Of a stretch of 39,320 nt of DNA, positions 8,179-16,350 are shown piece by piece. The notes below the pieces were generated by a model. The model searched no databases. It was not told where the DNA came from and saw only the letters and a program-made list of their open reading frames with translations. Position 1 is the stretch's first letter. Each line of letters starts with the position of its first letter. Position numbers and translations under genes: made by a program. The stretch covers positions 1-39,320 of the IMG/VR virus record IMGVR_UViG_3300031864_000221, one strand, 5' to 3'. Origin of the DNA: a virus.

Positions 8179-9270
8179 ATGCCCTTTAGTCGAGGTTCAC
8201 TTCAGACAATTGTTGATCGGATAACATCTGATTTTCAATCTCATATCACAGGTGCAACATCCCTTTTGCGGAGATCCGTTTTGCGGGTGATTGCACGGGT
8301 GAATGCAGGTGCTTTTCATTTGCTCTATGAATATCTTGATTATCAGGCTAGACAGTTGTTTCTTTCAACAGCAGATGAAGCAGGACTTGAAACTATTGCT
8401 TCTGAATATGGAATTACACGGAAGGCAGCAGTTGAGGCTGTTGGGTCGGGAACGGCCACGGGAACAAATGGAATTACAATTCCTGCGGGCAGTCAACTAA
8501 CCTCTACAGATGATCAAACTTACGAAACGGATGAAGATGTGGTGATTGCAGGCGACACGGCGGTTGCATTTACTGCAACTATAGCAGGAGTAGATGGCAA
8601 TGATGATGCAGGAATTACGTTGACTTTTGTTTCTCCTATTGCAGGGGTTAGTACTTCATTGACGGTTGATGCTGATGGGATTTATGACGGAACAGATGAG
8701 GAGACGGATGAGAAATTAAGGGCAAGGGCATTGTTTCGGAAAAGGCGCCCCCCACATGGTGGTGCATCTTTTGATTATGAAAATTGGGCATTAGAAGTTT
8801 CTGGTGTCACACGTGCTTGGTGCCTTCCTTTATATATGGGAATTGGCACAATTGGAGTTGCTTTTGTCCGGGATAATGATGATAATATAATTCCAAATGC
8901 TACCCAGAGAGCAACAGTTCGGGCATATATTGTCGAGCATGAAGATCCGGAAACGGGGGAAATGATTGGTTGCCCAGTGACGGCAGAACCTGGCCTTTTT
9001 GTAATTGAATTGACGCAACAGGCTGTTAATTTTGAAATTGCTATTTATCCAAATACAGCTGTTGTTCGTGCTGCTGTTGAGGGTTCTTTAGCGGACTTAA
9101 TAACAAGAGAGGGAGGCCCTGCGGAAGCAATTTACTTGTCAGAGATCGATGAGGCAATTAGTTTGACACCGGGGGAAGAAAGGCACCGACTGGATTTGCC
9201 AGTGATCGATCCGGTAGCAGCAACAGATCGAGTGCATGTATTAGGCACAGTGACCTTTACGAGTTATTAA
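8179..9270 (+). CDS. Baseplate J-like protein (Mu gp47)
   Basis: This 363-residue protein is a baseplate J/gp47 family member: YLDYQARQLFLSTADEAGLE near residue 60, the TIPAGSQLTSTDDQTYET strand region, the ETDEKLRARALFRKRRPPHG segment (a hallmark: residues about 175-195 linking to the wedge) and the GVTRAWCLPLYMGIGTIGV segment. It forms the iris of the baseplate periphery. The size equals that of Mu gp47 (about 360). It is translated in line with gp46 and gp48 with gaps of 1-4 bases. Confidence 0.94.
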   Translation: MPFSRGSLQTIVDRITSDFQSHITGATSLLRRSVLRVIARVNAGAFHLLYEYLDYQARQLFLSTADEAGLETIASEYGITRKAAVEAVGSGTATGTNGITIPAGSQLTSTDDQTYETDEDVVIAGDTAVAFTATIAGVDGNDDAGITLTFVSPIAGVSTSLTVDADGIYDGTDEETDEKLRARALFRKRRPPHGGASFDYENWALEVSGVTRAWCLPLYMGIGTIGVAFVRDNDDNIIPNATQRATVRAYIVEHEDPETGEMIGCPVTAEPGLFVIELTQQAVNFEIAIYPNTAVVRAAVEGSLADLITREGGPAEAIYLSEIDEAISLTPGEERHRLDLPVIDPVAATDRVHVLGTVTFTSY

Positions 9271-9271
9271 T

Positions 9272-9979
9272 ATGGCGAGATCTGCGATAGATTATTTGCG
9301 ATTATTACAGAGTTTATTGCCACGTGGAAAGGCATGGACCCGTGAAGAGGGGTCTGTTCTGACGGAGTTCTTGCATGGGGATGCAGAGGAATTCGCACGG
9401 GTTGATTCAAGATCTGCCGATTTATTGATTGAGAGGGACACTAGATATGCATCTGAATTATTAATTGATCATGAAATTGATCTCAACTTACCAGATGAAT
9501 GCTCTCCTGAAAATCAAACGATTCAAGAAAGAAGGTTGGTTGCTCATGGCAAATTGATTACTTTGGGAGGACAGAATCCAGCATATTTTATTGAACTTGC
9601 AGCGGCATATGGTTGGGATATTACGATTACTGAATATATTTTTTATTGGAAAATTACAATTGGCTATGGAGGGGGTTCAGTTGTTTATGCCATGTGTGGG
9701 AGTAGTGAATGCGGGGATTGGATTACTTTTCTTCCTGGGGTAACTTCAATGATTTGTTCATTGGAGAAATATAAACCTGCTCATACAGTTTTAATTTTTG
9801 CTTATGATGGAATTGAATTTGATGAGGCTTTTAATTTAGCATTTGATTCGTTGCCTTCTGAAGGGGAGGCTTATCTTTATGGGGAATTTTGGCGAGCGTT
9901 TAGTTCTGCATTTGATGTTCGTTATGGAGGTGAATATTTTGCAGATGAATTTAGTGGAGATTTTAGAAAACCATTTTAA
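9272..9979 (+). CDS. Tail protein of the Mu gp48 / YmfQ family (DUF2313)
   Basis: This 235-residue protein begins with the family pattern YLRLLQSLLPRGKAW...EEGSVLTEFLHGDAEEFARV and continues with a DINLPDE-type segment (NLPDECSPENQTIQERR). The family links the gp47 wedge to the tail fibres. The last 70 residues (from about 165) extend beyond Mu gp48 and contain three similar FD..F/Y.GE.. motifs. It follows gp47 by one base. Confidence 0.88.
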   Translation: MARSAIDYLRLLQSLLPRGKAWTREEGSVLTEFLHGDAEEFARVDSRSADLLIERDTRYASELLIDHEIDLNLPDECSPENQTIQERRLVAHGKLITLGGQNPAYFIELAAAYGWDITITEYIFYWKITIGYGGGSVVYAMCGSSECGDWITFLPGVTSMICSLEKYKPAHTVLIFAYDGIEFDEAFNLAFDSLPSEGEAYLYGEFWRAFSSAFDVRYGGEYFADEFSGDFRKPF

Positions 9980-10004
9980 ATTATATAGATAGGAGGGAAT
10001 TATC

Positions 10005-10586
10005 ATGGCTGATACACAACGCACCCGAGCACAATTAATTGCTTTATTTGCAGATAATGTGACGGGGCAAATTAGTGCTCAGGATTTAAGGGATTTTCTG
10101 GTGACAATAATGGAAGATGAATTTGCTAACCCTGGTGACTTTTGGGTAGGACCGGATGAGGCATATCTTGTAACCCAGGACACCGGCAGGGGCTGGAAGA
10201 TGTATGGCCAGGAAATCTCGCTGTCATATTCCATAGCAGACGGTCTCTCCTTTGGTCAGATAGTTATGTTTGCATCGACCTCAGCATGGCGTCAGGCATG
10301 TGCTTCAAACAGCATCGAGAATCAGGCGATGTTGGGCGTTATGATGGGTTCGTATGCGGATGCGGCTGTCGATTGCATTATTCTACGTAAAGGGCTGGTC
10401 TATGATTCTATGCTTTCCGCAAGCATGAATGCCAGAAACGGAGGAGCCGTTTTTCTGTGTAGTGATGATTCTGCTGCGAGGGCAGTCATATCTAACCCAA
10501 CCCAGTCTAGGGCGATAGGGGCCATAATAAGCCACGAGGCAGGTATGTGGTTTTTTGATCCAACTTGGGCGGTTGTTGGTGTATAA
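10005..10586 (+). CDS. Tail tip / receptor-binding candidate with a conserved phage N-terminus
   Basis: This 193-residue protein starts with a stretch common at the front of phage structural proteins (TRAQLIALFADNVTGQISAQ, DLRDFLVTIMEDEF); from about residue 45 the sequence changes to a Ser/Ala/Gly-rich, beta-type domain ending HEAGMWFFDPTWAVVGV. The bases coding for that second part (about 10140-10580) are visibly richer in G and C than the neighbouring tail genes, which suggests a swapped-in receptor domain. It lies between gp48 and the tail fibre. The function is inferred from position and architecture. Confidence 0.7.
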   Translation: MADTQRTRAQLIALFADNVTGQISAQDLRDFLVTIMEDEFANPGDFWVGPDEAYLVTQDTGRGWKMYGQEISLSYSIADGLSFGQIVMFASTSAWRQACASNSIENQAMLGVMMGSYADAAVDCIILRKGLVYDSMLSASMNARNGGAVFLCSDDSAARAVISNPTQSRAIGAIISHEAGMWFFDPTWAVVGV

Positions 10587-10602
10587 AGGGAGGTGAAAGA
10601 CC

Positions 10603-11772
10603 ATGCATAGAACAGAAGGTGTAAATAATGTTGCCGGTTATTTCGTAGACGGACCACCAGGAACGGCATTAGAGGAAAATTGGCATAATGCCGTACAAGA
10701 GGAAATAATTGCTGTTCTGACCGCTGCTGGAATTGATCTATTGACTGCTTCAACAGATACAAGGGATCAATTGAATACAGCGATACAGGCTTTGATAATA
10801 GCTGCCTTTGATGCTGATTTGCCAACACTTTCTTTACCTGCCAATGTAACCATCTCTGCCTTCATTAAGACCCTGCTTGATGATGCGGATGTAGGGGCAG
10901 CTCAAACGACTTTGGGAATCTCTGCCTTCATTAAGACCCTGCTTGATGATGCGGATGTAGGGGCAGCTCAAACGACTTTGGGAATCTCTGCCTTCATTAA
11001 GACCCTGCTTGATGATGCGGATGCTGCAACGGCACGTGCCACATTAGGAGCAATCGGTCTTGGCAATGGTGATGTGGGTCAGACCTCATTAAAAACAAGT
11101 ATGGGAAGTGTGGATAGAATGTCGGCAATTATTGGTCCCCTAACATTACCAGGTGGAGAATATGGATTTTATCCACAAGTTAAAATGAATAACACAGATG
11201 CAATTGCTTGGCGAGCTTATTTATTATCCACTGCGGATTATGCGACAACAACTTTTGCGGGATGGACATCATATGTAACAAATATTTCATTAGGCAGTGA
11301 TGCAGGACATACGATATATGTTCAACAAAGATATGTAACTGCATCTGGCGAGGTATTCTGGATTTTCATATTGAGAGATAAAACCACAAAAAATATTATT
11401 TCAATGTATCAAGCTCCTGATCACCCTTGTATGGGAAATAGCGGGAAACCATTGTTAATATCTCACCCATTTGGGAGTTATGATAAAAGTAAACATGAGA
11501 TCATTGTAATTAATCCAATAGATGAAGAAGTACAGGAAATGAGAGCAAAAACTGTTCAAGAGGATAAACCTGATAAAGATTTGCTTGATGTAATTTTAGA
11601 AGAATATGAAATTGATGAAATTTCAACTCCTAAATGGCCTACTAAAAAAGTGACGGTTGGTTTACCACCGGATTGGGATGAAGCTTGGAGGACAGGGAAA
11701 AAAGTTACGCCAATTAAAAAAGTTATACCTCAACCATCTTATATTCTGTGTAGAAAGCTGAAAAAGAAATAG
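10603..11772 (+). CDS. Tail fibre protein with three 22-residue repeats
   Basis: This 389-residue protein has a fibre-type N-terminus (VNNVAGYFVDGPPGTALEEN, then WHNAVQEEIIAVLTAAGI), followed at about residues 84-149 by three tandem copies of a 22-residue unit starting ISAFIKTLLDDAD, a form common in the shafts of trimeric fibres. A beta-rich region (about 170-310) is the likely receptor-binding head. The final 80 residues are unusually charged and end in KKLKKK-type sequence. No separate fibre assembly chaperone follows. The ribosome site is GGGAGGTGAAAG. This is the last gene of the + strand operon. Confidence 0.87.
   Translation: MHRTEGVNNVAGYFVDGPPGTALEENWHNAVQEEIIAVLTAAGIDLLTASTDTRDQLNTAIQALIIAAFDADLPTLSLPANVTISAFIKTLLDDADVGAAQTTLGISAFIKTLLDDADVGAAQTTLGISAFIKTLLDDADAATARATLGAIGLGNGDVGQTSLKTSMGSVDRMSAIIGPLTLPGGEYGFYPQVKMNNTDAIAWRAYLLSTADYATTTFAGWTSYVTNISLGSDAGHTIYVQQRYVTASGEVFWIFILRDKTTKNIISMYQAPDHPCMGNSGKPLLISHPFGSYDKSKHEIIVINPIDEEVQEMRAKTVQEDKPDKDLLDVILEEYEIDEISTPKWPTKKVTVGLPPDWDEAWRTGKKVTPIKKVIPQPSYILCRKLKKK
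10852..11049 (+). repeat. Three tandem 66-bp repeats in the tail fibre gene
   Basis: Units lie at 10852-10917, 10918-10983 and 10984-11049. The first two are identical base for base; the third is identical for about the first 41 bases and then diverges. Each unit is exactly 22 codons, so copy number can change without breaking the frame. Confidence 0.95.
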
Positions 11773-11839
11773 TCGATATGAAAATTCGCTTTTATAAACT
11801 AGGAGATTTTCAAGGTATAGTTGATATAAAAGCTAATGT

Positions 11840-11891
11840 AAACCTGATCTTGGAATGTTAGTTTTCTTGAGACTTTTCCAAGGTCAGGTTT
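11840..11891. terminator. Strong hairpin at the convergent junction
   Basis: Sixteen bases at 11840-11855 (AAACCTGATCTTGGAA) pair with 11876-11891 with a single G-U wobble and a 20-base loop. TTTA follows the stem on both strands. It lies between the end of the + strand tail operon and the end of the - strand operon, where a bidirectional terminator is expected. The T runs are short, so strength is uncertain. Confidence 0.6.
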
Positions 11892-11960
11892 AATAAGCAA
11901 CAAATCGTATTTGAGCATGAGGCGAAAAAAAATAGGCGATGGTGCTCATACTCTTTAAAT

Positions 11961-13445
11961 CTATGAAATAGACCCTTTTGGATTGATCTGCTTTGCTTTT
12001 TGATATGCAATTTTGGCTTTTTCTGTTTCTCCTAATCGCTGCAAACAATCTCCCTTGTGAAACCAGGCGTTGAAATCATGTGGAAATTTGTCTAAATAAT
12101 TTTCGTATGCAATCAATGCTTCTTCCAGCATTCCAGTTTGTTGATAGATCTCACCAACTCGGATTAGGAAGGGATCAAATTCATCTGTAGCTTCCATCGC
12201 CTTGCCGATTTCTTGGAGGCCATCTTGGATTTGGTTATTGATCAAGAGCACTTGCCCAAGTTCAAACTTGAACCTTGCATTGTCAGGAAAGTCTTTGATC
12301 AGCTTTTTGTATTCAGTGATGGCCTTTTCAAGATTCCCTGAATGATGCAGGGCGGTCGCCAGCCCCCATCTTCCTTCAATTTCCTTTGGCAATAATTTAA
12401 CTGCCTTTTGGAGCATAGCAAGGGCTTTGTCAAAGTCTTTGCCCTTTTTGCCTGTCTCTTTTGCCTGTTCGATTAAGTCATTGTATTTGAGGAGCTTGCG
12501 TTCATAATCTAAATTCTTGGATTCATTTTGTTTGGCTTTATTGATTGCTTTAGCTCTTTTTGCTAATGCTTTTTCTAATATTTTATTTGCTCTTCTATCC
12601 GATGAGTTTATTTTTATTATTTTAGATGCATCCAATAAAGGGTGTGCCCAATTGCCAACTTTGAAATAATCTTCTGCATCATCTAAATTGACTTCTTCTG
12701 GTTCAATTGGCCTCAACAATTTATCATCTTTTGTCTCATTGTATTTTTTGAGCAATTCTAAAGTCTCAGTATAGGATTTTTTCAGGGATTCAGCGGCTTT
12801 TTTAGCTGTACTTAAAATCAGCGTATTTCGTTCCATGCGGATGAAGGCGGACTTTTTATCCTTCAAAAAGTTCACTAATGTCTCGTCTGCTTTTAAGGCC
12901 CTACTTTGGATTGCTCGGCTGGCCCCATAAATAGCAACATTGACTAAGGGGTTCTTAATAGCAGCGACATGGGCCTGCTCTGAATATTTAAAATTGCATT
13001 CTGACAGTCTTACGATATGGTGTAATCGAGGACTTAGGATCTGCTTTAAAAGTTTTTCATAAAATTTGTAATTGATATCAACAAATTTATTGCCGCATTC
13101 CTGCCTGGCTTCTACAAGGCAAGTTTCAAATACTCTTTCAGTTTTCTTTTTCATCAATTTTTCATATGCCTTGCGAGACATTAATGTTTTAATACCATGT
13201 GAGGCTGCCATTCCTTTTCGTGAACCTTCAATGACTGTTTCCAGATTGCCAATATCATCTTGCAACAGAGGAATGACCTTTTCAATCAGTTCATCTCCAT
13301 TGTCTGCCAGTTTTAAGAGAGAGGGGAGTTTGGATTTGTCAATTGATTTTTGGCAATACCTCCCAATGAAATCACAAAGGGGCATTTGGATTGTGCCCTT
13401 GATTTTGGCCCCACCTTCAGTTGCATTAATTACTTGTTTTTGCAT
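11961..13445 (-). CDS. TPR-repeat protein downstream of the Maf transferase
   Basis: This 494-residue protein has an unrecognised helical N-terminal domain (about 1-310, with AIYGASRAIQSRAL near 175) and a C-terminal array of tetratricopeptide repeats (about 325-490), for example GRWGLATALHHSGNLEKAI, EEALIAYENYLDKFP and AWFHKGDCLQRLGETEKA. TPRs bind proteins or peptides. The start overlaps the Maf stop by 20 bases, so the two are translationally linked; a substrate-binding or scaffold role for the transferase is a reasonable inference. No signal peptide or membrane segment is seen. It is the last gene of this - strand run. Confidence 0.78.
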   Translation of the reverse strand: MQKQVINATEGGAKIKGTIQMPLCDFIGRYCQKSIDKSKLPSLLKLADNGDELIEKVIPLLQDDIGNLETVIEGSRKGMAASHGIKTLMSRKAYEKLMKKKTERVFETCLVEARQECGNKFVDINYKFYEKLLKQILSPRLHHIVRLSECNFKYSEQAHVAAIKNPLVNVAIYGASRAIQSRALKADETLVNFLKDKKSAFIRMERNTLILSTAKKAAESLKKSYTETLELLKKYNETKDDKLLRPIEPEEVNLDDAEDYFKVGNWAHPLLDASKIIKINSSDRRANKILEKALAKRAKAINKAKQNESKNLDYERKLLKYNDLIEQAKETGKKGKDFDKALAMLQKAVKLLPKEIEGRWGLATALHHSGNLEKAITEYKKLIKDFPDNARFKFELGQVLLINNQIQDGLQEIGKAMEATDEFDPFLIRVGEIYQQTGMLEEALIAYENYLDKFPHDFNAWFHKGDCLQRLGETEKAKIAYQKAKQINPKGSIS

Positions 13446-14838
13446 TATTTTTTCCTTTCTTGTTTTCTTCCAAATGCCTTTCCACCATGCCGGAAAAGAC
13501 AGTTAAGAAACTTGCCAGCCCCATGTTCGTGAGAACGGGCTTCCCATAAAATCCTGGCACATAGTGGACTTGCCCCATGCTATATATTTTGTCTTTCCCT
13601 GTTAAACTGCATCTTGGATCTTTTACAATCCAGTCAATCCCTCCCTGTTCATTTACTTGTACCTCCCCTGAAGCATCTGCCAAAGGGGTATGGGAACCGC
13701 CTGACAAGGCCAAATCCTGCCCCAAAAATGCAATCGGATTGCAGCCTAGTAATTGGGCAAGGCCAAAAGATAAGTGAGCCACACTACCTCCGGCCTCAAT
13801 GAACCCTTTATCTGTTAGGATTCCTGTTGCCATATCTTCGTATCCCGGCACAGGGGTGGCGGCAATAAACTTTGGTCCCTGCCATTGTTTTAATAGCGGG
13901 GCATATGTCCGGTTGATCGTTACAAGAGGAATATTGCAGTCCATTAAGCCCTTGAAATGTCCGATGTTGACTTCTCCAAAGTCTACTGTGCACGAGAAAT
14001 CTATTTTAATACCATATGCCAACAAGGGCCGGATTGCCTGGCCGACACAAATGATAACGGCCCTATCTTTTAAGTCTATCAGATGGTGGATGTTTTTTGC
14101 TAATGATGGACCAGTGCTCACAAGAATTGCAGGTTTGTTTTTAAACAAATTTTTCAATTCGTTTACTCCCCGGTGCCTTATTACATAAGGCATACAGGAA
14201 ACATCATTATCTGCAATTATGCCCCCAGCTGCCCCCGCGACCGTTCCGGTATTACACATTATCTGATTGACTGTCTCTTGGGCAGCATTAATGATTTCTT
14301 CATATTCATGTGGTCGAAGGCGGGGGTATTTTTCAGTTGTTAGCATCCAATCAGAGACGACAAATTGACTGCTTAAAAAATGCAAGAGGTAAATCATTTC
14401 CGATTTGCCTGGCAAGAGCATCAATTGCCCATTTTGGAGTTCTTTTGAAAAGTCAAATTTGGATAGTGCTAATTTGATTATATGCCCAACGGGGTCAATT
14501 ACAATAACCCGATGTTCTTTCTCTCTTTTTTCCAAGACGGCCTTGCAAAAATACCCAAGGCCAATACCAATGATGATGCTGACATTTTCTTTGTACAGAT
14601 TCATCTTGTTTGCAGCTTCTTTAGCTTCTTTTTTGGGATCATCCATTGGATAGGCATTGATCAGGGAACCACCGCTTTGAATGAGTAGATTTTGGTCTCC
14701 GTTTTCACTTCGGATTTCCTGAATCCAGTTAACATCCTGTTGTTTCTCTAACCAATTAAACATTGCCGGATTAGATGCTTTCAGAGCATTTAGGTTTCGT
14801 TTAAGCTTCGATAGCCTTGTCTTTTTCTTTTTGCTCAT
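13426..14838 (-). CDS. Maf/DUF115 family glycosyltransferase (motility-associated-factor type)
   Basis: This 470-residue protein carries the DUF115 (6-hydroxymethylpterin pyrophosphokinase MptE-like) fold of Maf proteins: an N-terminal Rossmann-like segment (SIIIGIGLGYFCKAVLE, about residue 85), then the central core with KPAILVSTGPSLAKNIHHL, AVIICVGQAIRPLLAYGIK, FSCTVDFGEV and GCNPIAFLGQDLALSGG with a nearby HTPLAD. Maf proteins transfer nonulosonic acids from CMP-sugars to flagellin Ser/Thr. Here it sits at the end of a phage operon that encodes synthesis of such a sugar, so the same reaction on a host or phage protein is likely. The real acceptor is unknown. Its ATG overlaps the TGA of the 50-residue frame upstream. 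Confidence 0.82.
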   Translation of the reverse strand: MSKKKKTRLSKLKRNLNALKASNPAMFNWLEKQQDVNWIQEIRSENGDQNLLIQSGGSLINAYPMDDPKKEAKEAANKMNLYKENVSIIIGIGLGYFCKAVLEKREKEHRVIVIDPVGHIIKLALSKFDFSKELQNGQLMLLPGKSEMIYLLHFLSSQFVVSDWMLTTEKYPRLRPHEYEEIINAAQETVNQIMCNTGTVAGAAGGIIADNDVSCMPYVIRHRGVNELKNLFKNKPAILVSTGPSLAKNIHHLIDLKDRAVIICVGQAIRPLLAYGIKIDFSCTVDFGEVNIGHFKGLMDCNIPLVTINRTYAPLLKQWQGPKFIAATPVPGYEDMATGILTDKGFIEAGGSVAHLSFGLAQLLGCNPIAFLGQDLALSGGSHTPLADASGEVQVNEQGGIDWIVKDPRCSLTGKDKIYSMGQVHYVPGFYGKPVLTNMGLASFLTVFSGMVERHLEENKKGKNNAKTSN

Positions 14839-14987
14839 TTTTTGATCCTCTTTTCTTTTTCGACTGTTTTAGTGCATTCTCGCCATCTTTTAAGAAAAGA
14901 AGGCTTTTGCGGATTGATTCTTAATTTGTGTGCAATCATTTTCCACTGATTTCTGCTTAGAAATCTTCTTGCTGTTTTAACTTTCAT
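14835..14987 (-). CDS. Small basic protein (50 aa)
   Basis: A 50-residue, very basic frame (starts MKVKTARRFLSRNQWKM, ends EKRIKK) fills the gap between its neighbours: its ATG overlaps the end of the 67-residue gene and its TGA overlaps the Maf ATG (ATGA). Tight coupling on both sides supports translation. No family is recognised; the charge suggests nucleic-acid or surface binding, which is not shown. Confidence 0.6.
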   Translation of the reverse strand: MKVKTARRFLSRNQWKMIAHKLRINPQKPSFLKRWRECTKTVEKEKRIKK

Positions 14988-15180
14988 CTTTAATCCTTGT
15001 TATTTTTGTTTCGTTTTCATTCATTGTCATCTCAATTAAATACCTTTCTTTTTCTTCTTTTTCAATAATTATTTGTCCAAGTTTTAATGAATCGTCAACT
15101 TCACACACCCCTGCCCACTTCATTGCATCTTTATAATTGGGATATTCCTTAAACGTTTCTGGGCTTACAAAGATTTTCAT
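14977..15180 (-). CDS. Small hypothetical protein (67 aa)
   Basis: The frame extends to 15198, but an AAGGAG site sits 8 bases before the ATG at 15180 (MKIFVSPETFKEYPNYKD), so that start is preferred. The protein is short and mixed alpha/beta in character, with no recognised domain. It overlaps the TGA of a 20-codon frame upstream and the ATG of the 50-residue gene downstream. Confidence 0.6.
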   Translation of the reverse strand: MKIFVSPETFKEYPNYKDAMKWAGVCEVDDSLKLGQIIIEKEEKERYLIEMTMNENETKITRIKDES

Positions 15181-15239
15181 TCCATTAACTCCTTGCATAG
15201 ATCTTTAATTTTCTCATCACATTCTACAATCTTTTTCAT
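15177..15239 (-). CDS. Possible 20-residue peptide gene linking two genes
   Basis: The frame MKKIVECDEKIKDLCKELME starts in an ATGA overlap with the acetyltransferase stop and ends in an ATGA overlap with the next gene. Its last codons (AAG GAG) form the ribosome site of the following gene. It may be a real small peptide or simply a translational bridge. Confidence 0.35.
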   Translation of the reverse strand: MKKIVECDEKIKDLCKELME

Positions 15240-15775
15240 GATGGTTCTTGCATTGTTTGGTGCAATTTTTCTCCTAATTTTTGATATTCTTTTTGAGTTA
15301 TAGAAAATACCATACTATTGTAATATTTTCCTTTCCAATATTTTCTATGTCTTAATATTGCTTCTTTTTTAAACCCTTGTTTTAACCAGAATTTACTATT
15401 AGTCGTTGTTAAATATACTTCTCCAAAGATAAGATTTAGGTTTAAGAGATCAAAACCATAATGTAATAAGAATTTAACAGCTTCCCTGCCTATTCCCTGT
15501 CTTGTAAATGTCATCCCGATCAATAGAGAAATTTCAGCTGTTCTGTTAATAGGATGAAATTTATCTAATCCACAATATCCAATAAATTTATCATCATTAA
15601 AATAGATAAAGAAATATTTATCTGATTGAGAAAAGGATTTGGTCCATTGAATTTGCGATTCCCCAGGAGAAGTAAAGTCACCTGTTCTTAATGCTTCTAA
15701 TACAAGATTTCTCCATTGAGCTATTTGATTAAGTTCTTCTGGTTTTGGTGAAATTTTTTCAAATCTAATTTTCAT
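15236..15775 (-). CDS. GNAT-family N-acetyltransferase (PseH-like candidate)
   Basis: This 179-residue protein has GNAT motifs: WRNLVLEAL near the N-terminus, IGYCGLDKFHPINRTAEIS (beta4), then the acetyl-CoA loop region TRQGIGREAVKFLLHYGF (R/Q-x-x-G-x-G/A type) and the C-terminal FWLKQGFKKEAILRHRKY typical of the RimJ/RimL branch. In nonulosonic acid synthesis an enzyme of this family (PseH) acetylates the 4-amino group of the amino sugar made by PseC. Its neighbour is a second GNAT, so either could do that step. The start overlaps the upstream gene by 11 bases. Confidence 0.82.
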   Translation of the reverse strand: MKIRFEKISPKPEELNQIAQWRNLVLEALRTGDFTSPGESQIQWTKSFSQSDKYFFIYFNDDKFIGYCGLDKFHPINRTAEISLLIGMTFTRQGIGREAVKFLLHYGFDLLNLNLIFGEVYLTTTNSKFWLKQGFKKEAILRHRKYWKGKYYNSMVFSITQKEYQKLGEKLHQTMQEPS

Positions 15776-16295
15776 CTTTAAATTTCCCCTTTAAAATTCC
15801 ATATTCATATATGTCAACGTATTCTCCATTTAAAAACATAGCTTCTCTGAATCTTCCCTCCTCTTTCATCCCCAATTTTTCAGCAACCTTTCTCATTCCA
15901 AGATTTGTAGAAGAAGTTCCAGTAAATACCCGATGAAGATTTAGTTTGTCAAAGGCGTGGGTGATGGCCAATTTACAAGCAATTGTTCCAACCCCCTTTT
16001 GATAATATTGATGTTCTCCAATAACTATTGCAAGCTCTCCTGACCTGTTGATTGTGTTGATAGATTGAATACTGACATTTCCAATATGTAATCCGTCAAA
16101 TAAAATCGCCCAAACAATTTTATTTTTTGAATCAAGAGACTGTTTAAATTCTTCTAATTCTTTTTCTGATTGCGGAAATAACCCATGAGAATTATATTTC
16201 GTCACAATAGGATCATCCATCCAAGTTAAATAATTTCCAATAAGATCCCCCTTTTTTAACGGTCTAATCGTAACTTCTTTTTCGGTATAAATCAT
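15765..16295 (-). CDS. GNAT-family N-acetyltransferase (RimJ/RimL type)
   Basis: This 176-residue protein shows the RimJ/RimL-type GNAT layout: VTIRPLKKGDLIGNYLTWMD at the front, GNVSIQSINTINRSGELAIV, the acetyl-CoA loop YYQKGVGTIACKLAITHAF, and LGMRKVAEKLGMKEEGRFRE with the terminal Y. It most resembles acetyltransferases found in surface polysaccharide and nonulosonic acid loci, next to PseB as here. Substrate not determined. Its ATG overlaps the stop of an 18-codon frame. Confidence 0.82.
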   Translation of the reverse strand: MIYTEKEVTIRPLKKGDLIGNYLTWMDDPIVTKYNSHGLFPQSEKELEEFKQSLDSKNKIVWAILFDGLHIGNVSIQSINTINRSGELAIVIGEHQYYQKGVGTIACKLAITHAFDKLNLHRVFTGTSSTNLGMRKVAEKLGMKEEGRFREAMFLNGEYVDIYEYGILKGKFKDEN

Positions 16296-16348
16296 TTTAA
16301 AATCCTTTCTTTTAAATCTTTTCTTAATTCGTACATTTTTGTTGTCAT
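16292..16348 (-). CDS. Possible 18-residue peptide gene
   Basis: MTTKMYELRKDLKERILK has its own ribosome site (GAGGAGACATAATC) formed by the last PseB codons, and its TGA overlaps the ATG of the following acetyltransferase. It could be a small peptide or a coupling device. Confidence 0.35.
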   Translation of the reverse strand: MTTKMYELRKDLKERILK

Positions 16349-16350
16349 GA

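Noticed and set aside
10400-10828. 142-codon frame on the - strand
   Set aside because: It lies opposite the tail-tip and fibre genes, which have clear phage N-termini and ribosome sites; it has no such site and looks like a shadow frame.
10852-11049. Tandem 66-bp repeats as a possible CRISPR-like array
   Set aside because: The units are directly adjacent without spacers, lie in frame in a fibre gene and encode a protein repeat.
10005-11772. Diversity-generating retroelement acting on the tail-tip genes
   Set aside because: No reverse transcriptase frame, template repeat or adenine-biased variable repeat was found near these genes.
11912-11948. TGAGCA/TGCTCA hairpin with A8 in its loop as a second terminator
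   Set aside because: The stem is only six bases with a long loop and the A/T run lies inside the loop rather than after the stem.
13072-13506. 144-codon frame on the + strand opposite the TPR/Maf junction
   Set aside because: The - strand genes have domain matches and coupling; this frame reads as reversed TPR/Maf sequence without recognisable features.
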